Assembly: GCF_036784765.1 (NCBI RefSeq)
Contig: NZ_CP136651.1
Coordinates: 496,001 to 560,000, forward strand
Direction of reading: 5' to 3'
Length of the DNA: 64,000 nucleotides
Source: Novosphingobium sp. ZN18A2
GTDB lineage: Bacteria > Pseudomonadota > Alphaproteobacteria > Sphingomonadales > Sphingomonadaceae
Shown here piece after piece: positions 35,166 to 44,785 of the stretch (the stretch's first letter is position 1; each line of letters opens with the position of its first letter). Under the pieces are notes generated by a model, which was given only the letters and a program-made list of their open reading frames with translations, did not search any database and was not told the DNA's origin. The translations under genes and the position numbers were made by a program.

Positions 35166-36821
35166 ATGAGCCGATTTTCCCAGAGCGCAGGGCGCTGGAT
35201 TTTCCTTGCGATCATTGTGATCGCTGCACTGGTGCGACTGGCTACCGTGCGTTTCGGCCTTCCCGCGCTGAACGATCCCGACGAACTGATGTTCGAGATG
35301 GGGGCAGCGCATATGCTGCGCGACGCGACGCTGAACCCGGGATGGTTCGGCCATCCGGCGACGACCACCATGTATGTTCTCGCCCTTATCGACGTCGGCG
35401 TATTTGCCATCGGCTGGCTGCTTGGCTGGTTTGCCGGCCCGGCCGCGTTCGTCAAGGCGATTTGGTTCGATCCCGCGCTGGTTATCCTGCCCGGGCGCGT
35501 AATGATCGTGATTTGCGGCGTGCTTACCGTTGCCTTGACGGCCCGCCTGGGCGAACGCCTGTTCGATCGACACGTTGGGCTGGCCGCCGCGGCCCTGCTT
35601 GCACTCGATCCGGTGCACGTCTTCTGGTCGCAGGTCGTCCGGTCGGACGTTATGGCAAGCGTGTTCCTGCTCCTGTGCTTACTTTCGACGCTGACGGTTG
35701 CCAGAAGCGGACGTTGGCGCGATACCTTACTTGCCAGCATGTGGCTGGGGCTTGCCGTGGCCACGAAGTGGCCCTTCGCCGCAGCGGGAATGTCGATGGC
35801 TGGAGCCTGTCTGCAGCGCGTGTCGCAACGGTCGGGCTGCGGGGCAAGCGAGGCGTGGCGTTTTCTTGCGTTCGGCGTTGCCGGCGTGGCCGCGCTTGTA
35901 ATTGCCTCGCCGTTTCTCGTGCTCGATTTCCAGACCGCGTTCGGCAATGTCAGGGGCGAAGTGAAGACCTATCACCTGGGAGCGACCGGGGGCTCTCCAC
36001 TTTGGAATCTTGGCTGGTATGTTTCACACCCTCTGCTTTCGGCATTTGGTCTCGCGGGACTTATTTTGGTGTCGATTGGTATCGTCCGCGCCGCATGGAA
36101 CCGGGAGATGCTCGCGATTCTGGGGCCGCCGGTTGTCGGCTTCATATTGTTGCTGGTTTCCCAGAAACTTGTCTGGGATCGCTGGGCATTGCCGCTCTTG
36201 CCGTTGCTCTCGATTGTCGCTGCTGCGGGGGCGGCGTGGATCGTGGATTACATTGGCGGGGGGCGCGGGGCGAGCGCAAAGCTCGCGACTGCAGCGGTAA
36301 TTGCCATTGCCACGGGCGGCCCACTTCTTGCGGCGGATCTGGCGCAAGGGCGAGAGCGGCTCAACGACACGCGCCAGCAGGCATCACTGTGGATCGAGAC
36401 TCATGTCCGGCCAGGCAAGACCGTGCTGGTAGAGCATTTTGCGTTCGATCTGGTGTCTCGGCCCTATCGCTTTCTGTTCCCTGCTGGAGACGCCGGCTGC
36501 CTTGATGTGGTTGCAACGCTCGAAGGCAAGATCCCGTATTCGACGATAACGAAGTTGCGGCACGGCCGATCCACTGTCGACATAGGCAATGTTGCGCCGA
36601 CCGAGCTGGCTTCGTGCCGCGCAGACTATGTGGTGACCACGCAACTGGATCGATATTCTGCGGAAAAGGCCCGCTTTCCCGCAGAATACGGGCAATACCG
36701 CACGATGCTTGCGGGCGCGCAGCAGGTTTCGGTTTTCCGCCCCGAACCCGGCGTTTCGGGCGGCCCGATAACGCGTATCTTCAAGCTGACGCGCAACGGC
36801 GTCGGTGCCACTTCCGATTGA
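35166..36821 (+). CDS. GT39-type (ArnT/PMT-like) GT-C glycosyltransferase
   Basis: 551 residues, about eleven hydrophobic segments. The first loop holds PALNDPDELMFEMGAAHML, an Asp/Glu pair at the position of the catalytic base of GT39/GT83 transferases, then WFGHPATTTMYVLAL. DPVHVFWSQVVRSDVMASVFLLL is also characteristic. A soluble C-terminal part (about 400-551) would lie in the periplasm. Expected to use a polyprenyl-phosphate sugar to decorate a periplasmic acceptor. Converges with the 3-hydroxyacyl-CoA dehydrogenase gene (gap 9 bases); last gene of the polysaccharide region. Confidence 0.8.
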   Translation: MSRFSQSAGRWIFLAIIVIAALVRLATVRFGLPALNDPDELMFEMGAAHMLRDATLNPGWFGHPATTTMYVLALIDVGVFAIGWLLGWFAGPAAFVKAIWFDPALVILPGRVMIVICGVLTVALTARLGERLFDRHVGLAAAALLALDPVHVFWSQVVRSDVMASVFLLLCLLSTLTVARSGRWRDTLLASMWLGLAVATKWPFAAAGMSMAGACLQRVSQRSGCGASEAWRFLAFGVAGVAALVIASPFLVLDFQTAFGNVRGEVKTYHLGATGGSPLWNLGWYVSHPLLSAFGLAGLILVSIGIVRAAWNREMLAILGPPVVGFILLLVSQKLVWDRWALPLLPLLSIVAAAGAAWIVDYIGGGRGASAKLATAAVIAIATGGPLLAADLAQGRERLNDTRQQASLWIETHVRPGKTVLVEHFAFDLVSRPYRFLFPAGDAGCLDVVATLEGKIPYSTITKLRHGRSTVDIGNVAPTELASCRADYVVTTQLDRYSAEKARFPAEYGQYRTMLAGAQQVSVFRPEPGVSGGPITRIFKLTRNGVGATSD

Positions 36822-36830
36822 AGCCCGTCC

Positions 36831-37700
36831 CTACCGCGTCGGAACCGGCGTCTCTCCGGAATAATCGTAAAACCCGCGGCCGGTCTTGCGGCCCAGCCAG
36901 CCGGCTTCCACGTACTTCATCAGCAGCGGGGCGGGGCGGTATTTGCTGTCGCCGGTCGTGTTGTAAAGCACGCGCACGATGTCCAGGCAGGTGTCCAGCC
37001 CGACGAAATCGGCCAGTTCCAGCGGGCCCATCGGGTGGTTCAGGCCAAGTCGGCAACCCTTGTCGATATCCGCGATGCTGGCGGTGCCCTGGCCCAGGAC
37101 GAAGACCGCTTCGTTTATCATCGGCAAAAGGATGCGGTTGACGACGAAGCCCGGCTCGTCCTCGCACTGCACCACCTGCTTGCCCAGGTGTTCGGCAAAG
37201 GCGCGCGTGCGCGAAACGGTTTCGCGGCTGGTGGCAAGGCCGGGGATCACTTCGATCAGACCCATGACGGGAACCGGATTGAAGAAGTGAAGGCCGATGA
37301 AGCGCGCCGGATCGGGGCTGCTGGTGGCCATGCGGGTAATGGGGATCGAACTGGTGTTCGACGCCATGATCGCGGTTTCGCCCAGGAAGGGGCCGACCGC
37401 CTCGAAGATCTTGCGCTTGATCTCTTCCTTTTCGGTCGCCGCCTCGATGATCAGTTGCGCTTCCTTCATCGGCGCATATTCGCCGACCGGCACGATGCGC
37501 GAGAGCGCGGGTTCGATCTCTTCGGGCGCCATCTTGCCGCGCGCGGCCTGCTTGTTCATCGCCTTTTCGATGCCGGACCTGGCCTTTTCCGCCAGCGCGA
37601 TCTCTACATCCGACAGCAGCACCCGGATACCGGCCTGCGCCACCACCTGCGCAATGCCCGAGCCCATCTGGCCGGCGCCGATCACCGCGATTGTCTGCAT
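36831..37700 (-). CDS. hbdA: 3-hydroxybutyryl-CoA dehydrogenase
   Basis: 289 residues from ATG 37700 ([23 protein letters not shown]-binding GxGxxG); a GTG five codons upstream was passed over because GGA lies nine bases before 37700. [27 protein letters not shown] (catalytic His-Glu pair), [16 protein letters not shown] and [18 protein letters not shown] mark the short 3-hydroxyacyl-CoA dehydrogenase family. Reversible oxidation of 3-hydroxybutyryl-CoA to acetoacetyl-CoA in fatty acid or PHB metabolism. The gene symbol is by family; specificity is not proven. Confidence 0.92.
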   Translation of the reverse strand: MQTIAVIGAGQMGSGIAQVVAQAGIRVLLSDVEIALAEKARSGIEKAMNKQAARGKMAPEEIEPALSRIVPVGEYAPMKEAQLIIEAATEKEEIKRKIFEAVGPFLGETAIMASNTSSIPITRMATSSPDPARFIGLHFFNPVPVMGLIEVIPGLATSRETVSRTRAFAEHLGKQVVQCEDEPGFVVNRILLPMINEAVFVLGQGTASIADIDKGCRLGLNHPMGPLELADFVGLDTCLDIVRVLYNTTGDSKYRPAPLLMKYVEAGWLGRKTGRGFYDYSGETPVPTR

Positions 37701-37847
37701 CGAAAATTCCTTCACAAGTGCGGATGCACGCTTCCGCCAAAGGCGGCTGACTAGCGCAGGATGCCGTCCTTGGCCAGCCTTCGCACCTGCAATATCGGGT
37801 GTGCCGCTTGGTGATGAACCGCCCCGCGGCGGGCCGCGTCGCCCCGG

Positions 37848-38414
37848 TCAGCGGTTGGCGCCCGGAACCCACTGCGGATCGCCGCCGCTATCGGCGTTCA
37901 GCGCGCGGGCGAGCACGAAGAGATAGTCCGACAGGCGATTGAGATAGGACCGGGCCGCCGGGTTCACCGGCTCTTCGGCGGAAAGCGCGCTGGCGGCGCG
38001 TTCGGCGCGGCGGGTGATCGCGCGGGCAAGGTGGACGCGCGCCGCCGCTTCGCTGCCGCCCGGCAGGATGAAGCTGGACAGCGGTTCCAGCGCCTCGTTC
38101 ATCCGGTCGATCGCGGCTTCCAGCCATTCGACTTGCGCGGGCGCGATGCGCAGCGCCATGTCCGACGGGCGAAAGTCTCCGCCGGGCGTGGCAAGGTCCG
38201 CGCCAAGGTCGAACAGGTCGTTCTGGATGCGCCGCAATTCGGCAGCGGCGCTTTCCGGCACGGCGATCACGGCAAGGCCGATGGCGCTGTTCGCTTCGTC
38301 CACCTCGCCGATCGCGGCCATTCGCACATCGTGCTTGGCCCGGCGTGATCCGTCGACGAGGCCGGTCGTCCCGTCATCGCCGGTCCGCGTGTAGATCTTG
38401 TTCAGCTTGACCAT
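37848..38414 (-). CDS. Cob(I)yrinic acid a,c-diamide adenosyltransferase, PduO type
   Basis: 188 residues from ATG 38414. Forms the Co-C bond of adenosylcobalamin from ATP. N-terminal ATP-site motif KIYTRTGDDGTTGLVDGSR, EVDEANSAIGLA, IQNDLFDLGADLATP, LPGGSEAAARVHLARAITRRAER and the C-terminal LNRLSDYLFVLAR are all PduO family blocks. Seven upstream codons (MPGRIST) were excluded. The other B12 genes are not in the window. Confidence 0.94.
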   Translation of the reverse strand: MVKLNKIYTRTGDDGTTGLVDGSRRAKHDVRMAAIGEVDEANSAIGLAVIAVPESAAAELRRIQNDLFDLGADLATPGGDFRPSDMALRIAPAQVEWLEAAIDRMNEALEPLSSFILPGGSEAAARVHLARAITRRAERAASALSAEEPVNPAARSYLNRLSDYLFVLARALNADSGGDPQWVPGANR

Positions 38415-38469
38415 GGTCGAAATCCTGCCCGGCAATCGCCATTGGGCGATGCCGTCCTGCGCGATGTCG

Positions 38470-38709
38470 TCAGTGGTGGCCGCCGGCGACCGCCAGCAGC
38501 AGCGCGACGACGCCGATGGCCATCGCCTGGAACATGATGCGGTTCTTCATCATCTGCTGCTGCTTTAGCTGCGATGGCGTGGGGCCGGTGCCGCCGGGGT
38601 GGTCAAGGTCTTCCTTCGTGCTCTGCAGGAACGCGATGATTCCGCGAACGAGAGAAACCACGACCATCGCCATAAGGCCGACAAGGAGGAGGACCAGGAC
38701 TACGTACAT
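38470..38709 (-). CDS. HIG1-domain twin transmembrane protein
   Basis: 79 residues, two hydrophobic helices (about 2-25 and 57-76) with the HIG1 linker SLVRGIIAFLQSTKEDLDHP and QQQMMKNRIMFQAMAI. Alphaproteobacterial relatives are small inner-membrane proteins linked to respiratory supercomplex or hypoxia-type proteins in mitochondria; the role in bacteria is unknown. Its start overlaps the gluQ stop by ten bases, so it is read from the same message. Confidence 0.85.
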   Translation of the reverse strand: MYVVLVLLLVGLMAMVVVSLVRGIIAFLQSTKEDLDHPGGTGPTPSQLKQQQMMKNRIMFQAMAIGVVALLLAVAGGHH

Positions 38710-39563
38710 GGGCCTGAATGTAAGGATTGCGACAGCGAAATGCCAGCGGGAAAGTCATGCGCGCGCAGCGCGGCGGCCAGCGCCAGCCCGTTTTCGCCCC
38801 CGTCTTTGTCTGCGCGCCTGCGGTCCGCCAGCGAGGGCGAACCGCGCCGCTTGGCCAGCTTGCGCCCGTCCGCTTCCACCAGCAGACCGTGATGGTGCCA
38901 CACCGGCACGGGCAGGCCGAGAAGCTCTTGCAGCAGGCGGTGGACATGCGTTGCCGGGAACAGGTCCATCCCGCGCGTAACGTGCGTGATCCCGTCCGCC
39001 GCGTCGTCCAGCGTGACGGCAAGGTGATAGCTGGCGGGCGCGTCCTTGCGCCACAGCACCACGTCTCCGAAGGATTCGGGCCGCGCTTGCTGTTCGCCGG
39101 CCAGTTCGTCCGTCCAGAAGAGCGGCCCGGTCAGCGCCAGCGCCTTTTCCACGTTCAGCCGCCACGCCGCGCCATCGCCCGGATCGACCGCCCTGCCACG
39201 GCAGGTGCCGGGATAGACCGGCCCGTCCCGCCCCAGTTCGCGCCAGGACCGCGCGATCTCTGCCCGCGTGCAGCGGCACGGATAGACGAGGCCGAGCGCC
39301 TTCAGCCGTTCGAAGCCAGCGCGATATGCGGCGATGCGCGCCGATTGCGGGGCGACCTCGCGATAGGCAAGGCCGAGCCATGGCATGTCGGCGCGGAAAT
39401 CCTGCGCAAGGTCCGCGCGGCTGCGCGCGCCGTCTATATCCTCGATACGAAGCAGGAATTCGCCGCCGCTTTGCGCCGCGCGATCATGCGCGACGATGGC
39501 CGCGAAGGCGTGGCCAAGGTGCAGGCTGCCGTTGGGGCTTGGGGCGAAGCGGGTGCGGATCAC
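38700..39563 (-). CDS. gluQ: Glutamyl-Q tRNA(Asp) synthetase
   Basis: 287 residues from GTG 39563. Short paralogue of glutamyl-tRNA synthetase lacking the anticodon domain; it attaches glutamate to queuosine at position 34 of tRNA-Asp. Motifs: RTRFAPSPNGSLHLGHA (HIGH), LLRIEDIDGARSRADLAQ, the zinc-site residues CRCTRAEI, and the KMSKS-equivalent DGRKLAKRRGSPSL. The open frame runs to 39620, but the added 19 residues are not family-like. Confidence 0.92.
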   Translation of the reverse strand: MIRTRFAPSPNGSLHLGHAFAAIVAHDRAAQSGGEFLLRIEDIDGARSRADLAQDFRADMPWLGLAYREVAPQSARIAAYRAGFERLKALGLVYPCRCTRAEIARSWRELGRDGPVYPGTCRGRAVDPGDGAAWRLNVEKALALTGPLFWTDELAGEQQARPESFGDVVLWRKDAPASYHLAVTLDDAADGITHVTRGMDLFPATHVHRLLQELLGLPVPVWHHHGLLVEADGRKLAKRRGSPSLADRRRADKDGGENGLALAAALRAHDFPAGISLSQSLHSGPCT

Positions 39564-39629
39564 GCCTGCGTGTCTAGCGTGCCCTTTGCCATATACAAAC
39601 GGCCACAATCCAGTGGCCATAAAGGGCGA

Positions 39630-39659
39630 ACGGCCGCCTCGCGGATGCGAAGCGGCCGT
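39630..39659 (-). terminator. Possible terminator hairpin after the small ORF at 39685
   Basis: ACGGCCGC (39630-39637) and GCGGCCGT (39652-39659) form an 8-bp GC-rich stem with a 14-base loop. Read on the minus strand it is followed by TCGCCCTTT, a weak T tract. A smaller stem, GGCCAC/GTGGCC (39601-39618), lies beyond it. Confidence 0.4.
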
Positions 39660-39684
39660 CCTGGCCAGAGGCTGCCCGCCGTGC

Positions 39685-39768
39685 TCAGATAAGCGTGGCG
39701 GTGAACATCAGGCCGCTGACACTGGCGGCGGCGATGATCGGCAGCAGGTGTATGGCGAACGTGCGCAT
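39685..39768 (-). CDS. Very small hydrophobic peptide, unknown function
   Basis: 27 codons, MRTFAIHLLPIIAAASVSGLMF then TATLI, preceded by a GGGGAGA ribosome site nine bases upstream of ATG 39768 and followed by a GC hairpin at 39630-39659. The whole peptide is one hydrophobic helix. A longer frame back to 39933 exists but has no protein character. I do not recognise a family; a strong ribosome site and downstream hairpin are the reasons for listing it. Confidence 0.5.
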   Translation of the reverse strand: MRTFAIHLLPIIAAASVSGLMFTATLI

Positions 39769-39995
39769 GGATTGTCTCCCCATTTTGCGTTGAACGCCTT
39801 TGCGAAGGCAGGCCTCCCAAGACCCCGCCGCGCGGACGGGACTGGAAGTGCCCGCGCGGCCGGCGGCGCAAATGGTGGGTCGCGCAATATTCTGCAAGTG
39901 CGAAAGACAGATTATTGCTTGCATAATTTGCAATCATGCTTGCAAGTGAGGGCAGGCCGCTTGCCAGCCGCGCGCGCTGCACTTATCGGCGGGCC

Positions 39996-41567
39996 ATGAG
40001 CGTCCAGCCTTCCGACTCCATCCTTATCGTCGATTTCGGCAGCCAGGTGACCCAGCTGATCGCGCGCCGTGTGCGCGAAGCGGGGGTCTATTCCGAAATC
40101 GCGCCATTCACCCAGGCCGAAGAGGCATTCGAAAGGATGAAGCCACGCGGCATCATCCTTTCCGGTTCGCCCGCCAGTGTGCCGGACGAAGGCAGCCCGC
40201 GCGCGCCGCAGGTGCTGTTCGAAAGCGGCTTGCCGATCCTGGGCATCTGTTACGGCCAGCAGGTGATGAGCCACCAGCTGGGCGGCGAAGTGCGGCCGGG
40301 CCATGAAACGGGCGAGGGCGGAGAGTTCGGCCGCGCCTATCTGACCGTGACGGAGGAATGCGCGCTTTTCGACGGGCTGTGGAAAGTGGGCGAGCGGCAC
40401 CAGGTGTGGATGAGCCACGGCGACAAGGTAACGAAGTTCGCGCCGGGCTTCCGCATCGTCGCCACCAGCGACGGCGCGCCCTTCGCGGTGATCGCGAACG
40501 AGGAAAAGCGTTATTACGGCACGCAGTTCCATCCGGAGGTTGTCCACACCCCCGATGGCGCAAAGCTGATCGCCAACTTCGTGCGCCACGTCTGCGGGTG
40601 CCCGGGCGACTGGTCGATGGCCGAATTCCGCCGCACCAAGATAGAGGACATCCGCGCCCAGGTGGGGGATGGAAAAGTGATCTGCGGCCTTTCGGGCGGG
40701 GTCGATTCGGCGGTTGCGGCGGTGCTGATCCACGAAGCGATCGGCGACCAGCTGACCTGCGTTTTCGTTGACCACGGTCTTATGCGCATGGGCGAGGCAG
40801 AGCAGGTCGTCAGCCTGTTCCGCAATGCCTACAACATCCCGCTGGTCCACGTGGACGTGGAAGAGATGTTCCTGGGCGGGCTGGCGGGCGTTACCGACCC
40901 GGAAAAGAAACGCAAGTTCATCGGCAAGACCTTCATCGACGTGTTCGATGCCGAAGCACAGAAGATCGGCGGGGCCGATTTCCTTGCGCAGGGCACGCTC
41001 TATCCCGACGTGATCGAAAGCGTCAGCTTCACCGGCGGGCCGAGCGTGACGATCAAGAGCCACCACAACGTGGGCGGCCTGCCCGAACGCATGAACATGA
41101 AGCTGGTCGAACCGCTGCGCGAACTGTTCAAGGACGAAGTGCGCGAACTGGGGCGCGAACTGGGCCTGCCGGACGTTTTCGTGGGCCGCCACCCGTTCCC
41201 CGGTCCCGGCCTTGCCATCCGCATCCCCGGCGAAGTGACCAAGGAACGGTGCGATATCCTGCGCAAGGCGGATGCCATCTACCTGCAGGAAATCCGCGAA
41301 GCCGGGCTTTACGATGCGATCTGGCAGGCGTTCGCCGTGCTGCTGCCGGTCAAGACCGTGGGCGTGATGGGCGATTATCGCACGTATGACAGCGTGTGCG
41401 GCCTGCGCGCGGTAACCAGCACCGACGGGATGACCGCCGATGTCTATCCCTTCGATGGCGCTTTCCTGTCCCGCGTGGCCACCCGCATCGTCAACGAAGT
41501 GAAGGGCATCAACCGCGTGGTGTATGACTACACCAGTAAGCCGCCTGGCACGATCGAGTGGGAATAG
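39996..41567 (+). CDS. guaA: GMP synthase (glutamine-hydrolysing)
   Basis: 523 residues from ATG 39996. N-terminal class I glutamine amidotransferase with [16 protein letters not shown], the nucleophile Cys in GICYGQQ and the QFHPEV His-Glu; then the ATP-pyrophosphatase P-loop SGGVDSAV (near 230), and the GMP synthase C-terminal dimerisation domain ending KPPGTIEWE. Converts XMP to GMP in the cytoplasm. The open frame extends 20 codons upstream without homology. Confidence 0.97.
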   Translation: MSVQPSDSILIVDFGSQVTQLIARRVREAGVYSEIAPFTQAEEAFERMKPRGIILSGSPASVPDEGSPRAPQVLFESGLPILGICYGQQVMSHQLGGEVRPGHETGEGGEFGRAYLTVTEECALFDGLWKVGERHQVWMSHGDKVTKFAPGFRIVATSDGAPFAVIANEEKRYYGTQFHPEVVHTPDGAKLIANFVRHVCGCPGDWSMAEFRRTKIEDIRAQVGDGKVICGLSGGVDSAVAAVLIHEAIGDQLTCVFVDHGLMRMGEAEQVVSLFRNAYNIPLVHVDVEEMFLGGLAGVTDPEKKRKFIGKTFIDVFDAEAQKIGGADFLAQGTLYPDVIESVSFTGGPSVTIKSHHNVGGLPERMNMKLVEPLRELFKDEVRELGRELGLPDVFVGRHPFPGPGLAIRIPGEVTKERCDILRKADAIYLQEIREAGLYDAIWQAFAVLLPVKTVGVMGDYRTYDSVCGLRAVTSTDGMTADVYPFDGAFLSRVATRIVNEVKGINRVVYDYTSKPPGTIEWE

Positions 41568-41663
41568 CCGACCGGTACGGGCGCGTGGCGATCGGCCACA
41601 TCGCATAAGCCCTGCATCAGCGGGAACAGGGAACTTTCCTGCGCGCGCCGGCGTAGGGGTGGC

Positions 41664-41918
41664 ATGATACGCGCGCTTGTACAGGACTATGGCTGGATCC
41701 ATCGCGGGCTCGGCCTGGTCGGCAATCTTACCTTCGTCATCGGCAGCGTGCTGTTCCTTCCATCCTATTCCGCGTGGCAGGTGGTGGCGGTGTGGTTGTT
41801 CATCACCGGCTCGGCGTTGATGTTCGTAGGCGCCGCGGGCGAATTCGCGGTCCGGCTTTACGAGAACGGGCGGCACACCGGTAAGGGGACGCGGGGGCGC
41901 AACGCGTCCGACGATTGA
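41664..41918 (+). CDS. YrhK-domain membrane protein
   Basis: 84 residues with two hydrophobic helices (about 16-35, LGLVGNLTFVIGSVLFLP; 41-60, WQVVAVWLFITGSALMFVG) separated by SYSA, and a basic/acidic tail. The pattern matches the YrhK-like domain found in many proteobacteria; function unknown. It stands alone about 100 bases after guaA. Confidence 0.75.
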   Translation: MIRALVQDYGWIHRGLGLVGNLTFVIGSVLFLPSYSAWQVVAVWLFITGSALMFVGAAGEFAVRLYENGRHTGKGTRGRNASDD

Positions 41919-42027
41919 ACGGCCGGAACGCGTGGAAACAGGTCCGTTTCGGGTCGACACACGAGCGCAAGACGCGTAGGCGCGATGCAGGGGGAACAAG
42001 GCAAGCAGGCAACACGGGAGGGCAGCA

Positions 42028-42726
42028 ATGCTCGAATCCCTCGGGCCCGACATATGGATCGCCGATGGCCCGGTGGTCGATTTCTATTCCTTTCCCTATT
42101 CCACCCGCATGGTGCTGGTGCGACTGGCCGACGGCGCGCTGTGGGCGTGGTCGCCGATCGCGCTTACGCCCGAACTGGAAGCCGAAGTGCGCGCGCTTGG
42201 CGAAGTGCGCCACCTGATCGGGCCGAACAAGATCCACCACCTCTCGCTTGGCGCGTGGCAACAGGCATTCCCGCAGGCCAAGCTCTGGGGCACATGGGAA
42301 CTGGTCAAGAAACGCCGCGACCTGGCCTTTGACGGCAAGCTGGGTGACATCGTCCCGCCCGAATGGCTGGGCGAGATCGACCATTACTGCTTCGACAATT
42401 CGGCGTTCATCGACGAAGTGGATTTCTTCCACCGCCCGTCGCGCACGGCGATCTTCGCGGACCTGACCGAAAACTTCAGCCGTGCTTTCATCGACGACAA
42501 CTGGAAGTGGTGGCAGCGGCCCATCGCGCGCGCCTGGAAGATCGTCGAGCCGTTCGGCTACGCCCCGCTTGAAATGCGCGCCAGCTTCCGCAACCGGCGC
42601 GAAGCGCGCCGCAAGATGCTGCGCCTGATCGCCGAAAAGCCGGAACGCGTGGTGATGGCGCATGGTGAGATCGTGCGCGAAAACGGCGCGGAATACCTGA
42701 AACGCGCGTTCGCCTGGCTGCTCTAG
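42028..42726 (+). CDS. DUF4336 protein (metallo-hydrolase-like fold)
   Basis: 232 residues. Begins LESLGPDIWIADGPVVDFYSFPYSTRM, typical of DUF4336, which resembles the beta-lactamase fold but lacks the standard HxHxDH motif; here only GPNKIHHLSLG and MAHGEIV occur at corresponding places. Function unknown; often annotated as hydrolase-like. Stands alone, upstream of and convergent with the tetR-P450 pair on the other strand. Confidence 0.85.
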   Translation: MLESLGPDIWIADGPVVDFYSFPYSTRMVLVRLADGALWAWSPIALTPELEAEVRALGEVRHLIGPNKIHHLSLGAWQQAFPQAKLWGTWELVKKRRDLAFDGKLGDIVPPEWLGEIDHYCFDNSAFIDEVDFFHRPSRTAIFADLTENFSRAFIDDNWKWWQRPIARAWKIVEPFGYAPLEMRASFRNRREARRKMLRLIAEKPERVVMAHGEIVRENGAEYLKRAFAWLL

Positions 42727-42741
42727 CAGTCGGTTCTTCGC

Positions 42742-43419
42742 CTAGGCTGCTTCGGGCAGCGTTTCGCCGATCCGCTCTATCGCTGTGTGAAGGCGTTCGG
42801 CGGCTTCGGGAACCAGGCGATATTCGAACAGGGTCAGGTGACGCAGCAAGGTCCGCCGCACCGCGCCGGTGCCTTCGGCGGTCGGTTCGCCCATCTCGCG
42901 ATAGTGTTCCAGGCCGTGGCGCAGGATGATGGTGGCGTTGATGGCAAGATCGCGCAAATGTTCGCGCGGCCAGTCGAGCAGCCCGGCGGCGACCATCGCC
43001 ATGTAGTTCGCCTCAAGCTGGTCGTATGTGCTTTCCAGCCAGTCGCGCACCCGCCCGGCAATCGGCTTGACGTGTTCGCCATAGGCGGCCTGGTCGCGAT
43101 AGAGAAAGCGATAGTCGCGCAGTTCCTGCATCAGGCGCGACAGCATGGCCGCGTATCCACCCACCGGATCGTCGTGTCGCGGCTTCATCGCCAGTCGCGA
43201 ATCGACCTCGTTGGCGAATTGCCCGGCGATCGCTTCCAGCAGCTTGCGCTTGGTCTTGAAGTGATACCACAGGTTGCCCTCGGCGATCCCGCAATGCGCG
43301 GCCAGCGCCGCCGTCGTCACCTGCCCGAAGCCCTGTTCGTTGAACAGGGCGCGCGCGCCGGCAACGATCCGGTCCTTTGTGCGCATCGCGGGCGCTGTCT
43401 GGGTGTCGGGCTTGGTCAT
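42742..43419 (-). CDS. TetR/AcrR-family transcriptional regulator
   Basis: 225 residues from ATG 43419. N-terminal TetR helix-turn-helix: RIVAGARALFNEQGFGQVTTAALAAHCGIAEGNLWYHFKTKRKLLEAI (in two pieces around residues 17-65). The C-terminal ligand domain resembles the group with TetR_C-type helices. Its ATG shares one base with the stop of the P450 gene (TGATG), so it is translationally coupled and probably regulates it. The frame runs upstream to 43692 as shadow. Confidence 0.9.
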   Translation of the reverse strand: MTKPDTQTAPAMRTKDRIVAGARALFNEQGFGQVTTAALAAHCGIAEGNLWYHFKTKRKLLEAIAGQFANEVDSRLAMKPRHDDPVGGYAAMLSRLMQELRDYRFLYRDQAAYGEHVKPIAGRVRDWLESTYDQLEANYMAMVAAGLLDWPREHLRDLAINATIILRHGLEHYREMGEPTAEGTGAVRRTLLRHLTLFEYRLVPEAAERLHTAIERIGETLPEAA

Positions 43420-44663
43420 CAATAGCGTGTCAGTTTCACTTTCATGCCCTTGTAGCCGTGAACGAAGCAGGCGGGAACCCGCTCGGGCTCTTCCAGAACG
43501 TCCACCCGCAAGCGGCGCTTGGCCATTTCTTCCAGCAGCGTGACGAGTTGCAGCTCTGCCACGCGCGCGCCCACGCAGCGGTGGATGCCATAGCCGAAGG
43601 CCAGGTGGCGCCGGGCGTTCTCGCGGTCCACGCGCAGCACGTCGGCGTCCTCTCCGAACACGCTTTCGTCGCGGTTGGCCGAAACGTACCACAGGACGAC
43701 CTTGTCGCCCTTTTTCATCTTCACGCCCTCGATCTCGGTGTCCTGCTCAACCGTGCGGCGCATGTGCGCAAGCGGCGTCTGCCAGCGGATGATCTCCTGC
43801 ACGGCGTTGGGGATGAGCGCGGGATCGGCTTCCAGCTTCGCCCGCTCTTCGGGATACTTGTGCAGCCCATAGGCATAGGCCGACATCGAATTGCGCGTGG
43901 TATCGTTGCCGCCCACGATCAGCAGGATAAGGTTGCCAATAAATTCCTGCTCGCTCATGTGGTTCATCGCATCGGACCGCAGCATGACAGAGATCAGGTC
44001 CTTACCCGGATTGGCGATCTTCTGCTGCCAAAGCTGCGCGAAGGCCATGCCCATCTCGCCCATTTCCCGGTTGCGATAGGCCATGCCACCCGGCTGGCGG
44101 ATCAGTTCCACGTCGCCGCCGATATCCGACCAGTGGGTCAGCTTGTGGCGTTCCTCCCAGGGGAAATCGAACAGCCGGGCCAGCATCCCGGTGGTCAGTT
44201 CGATGGATACGCGCTGGACCCAGTCGAACGGTTCATCGATGGGCAGCGAATCGAGCACTTCGGCGGTGCGGGCGCGCACTTCCGCCTTCATCTCCGCCAC
44301 TTCCGACGGACCGAAAGACGGCGCCACGGTGCGGCGCTGCGCGGTGTGCTGCGGCGGGTCCATCGCGATGAACATCGGCAGGCGCTCTTCGTCTTCCAAC
44401 AGCTTGTCGGAATCGAAGGCGATCGAAATTCCGCCATAGGTGTAACTGGACGAAAAGATCTTGGGCAGCGCCTCTATGTGCACGATCGGCTTGTAGGTCG
44501 AAACCGACCAATAGGGGCCGAACTTCGAATCGGGCACGAACTGGATCGGCGCTTCGCGGCGCAATTTCGCAAAGGGCTCCTGCCAGCGATCTTCGGTATA
44601 GAGTTCGGCGGCGGACACATCGATCGGGGCAAGCCGCGGATCGGCGGCAGGCGCAGTTGACAT
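43419..44663 (-). CDS. Cytochrome P450, CYP153-like (alkane/fatty acid omega-hydroxylase group)
   Basis: 414 residues from ATG 44663. I-helix LLIVGGNDTTRNSMS, ExxR in EIIRWQTPLAHMRR, KKGDKVVLWYVSANRDESVF, and the heme loop FGYGIHRCVGAR with the ligand Cys near residue 363. The GGNDTTRNSM and RWQTPLAHMRRT blocks are close to CYP153 enzymes that hydroxylate terminal carbons of alkanes and fatty acids. Cytosolic; electrons from ferredoxin and reductase partners that are not in the window. Encoded upstream of a coupled TetR gene. Sixteen upstream codons (to 44711) were excluded. Confidence 0.9.
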   Translation of the reverse strand: MSTAPAADPRLAPIDVSAAELYTEDRWQEPFAKLRREAPIQFVPDSKFGPYWSVSTYKPIVHIEALPKIFSSSYTYGGISIAFDSDKLLEDEERLPMFIAMDPPQHTAQRRTVAPSFGPSEVAEMKAEVRARTAEVLDSLPIDEPFDWVQRVSIELTTGMLARLFDFPWEERHKLTHWSDIGGDVELIRQPGGMAYRNREMGEMGMAFAQLWQQKIANPGKDLISVMLRSDAMNHMSEQEFIGNLILLIVGGNDTTRNSMSAYAYGLHKYPEERAKLEADPALIPNAVQEIIRWQTPLAHMRRTVEQDTEIEGVKMKKGDKVVLWYVSANRDESVFGEDADVLRVDRENARRHLAFGYGIHRCVGARVAELQLVTLLEEMAKRRLRVDVLEEPERVPACFVHGYKGMKVKLTRY

Positions 44664-44785
44664 GTTTCTCTCTCTCCCACGGCCCCTTTTGGCGGAGCCT
44701 AGGGTGCGCACCCTAACACGGGGCGCACACGAGTCAATTCATCCCTGCCTGCAGGGACCGGCGGAAGCATCGAACGTCAGCGCGT

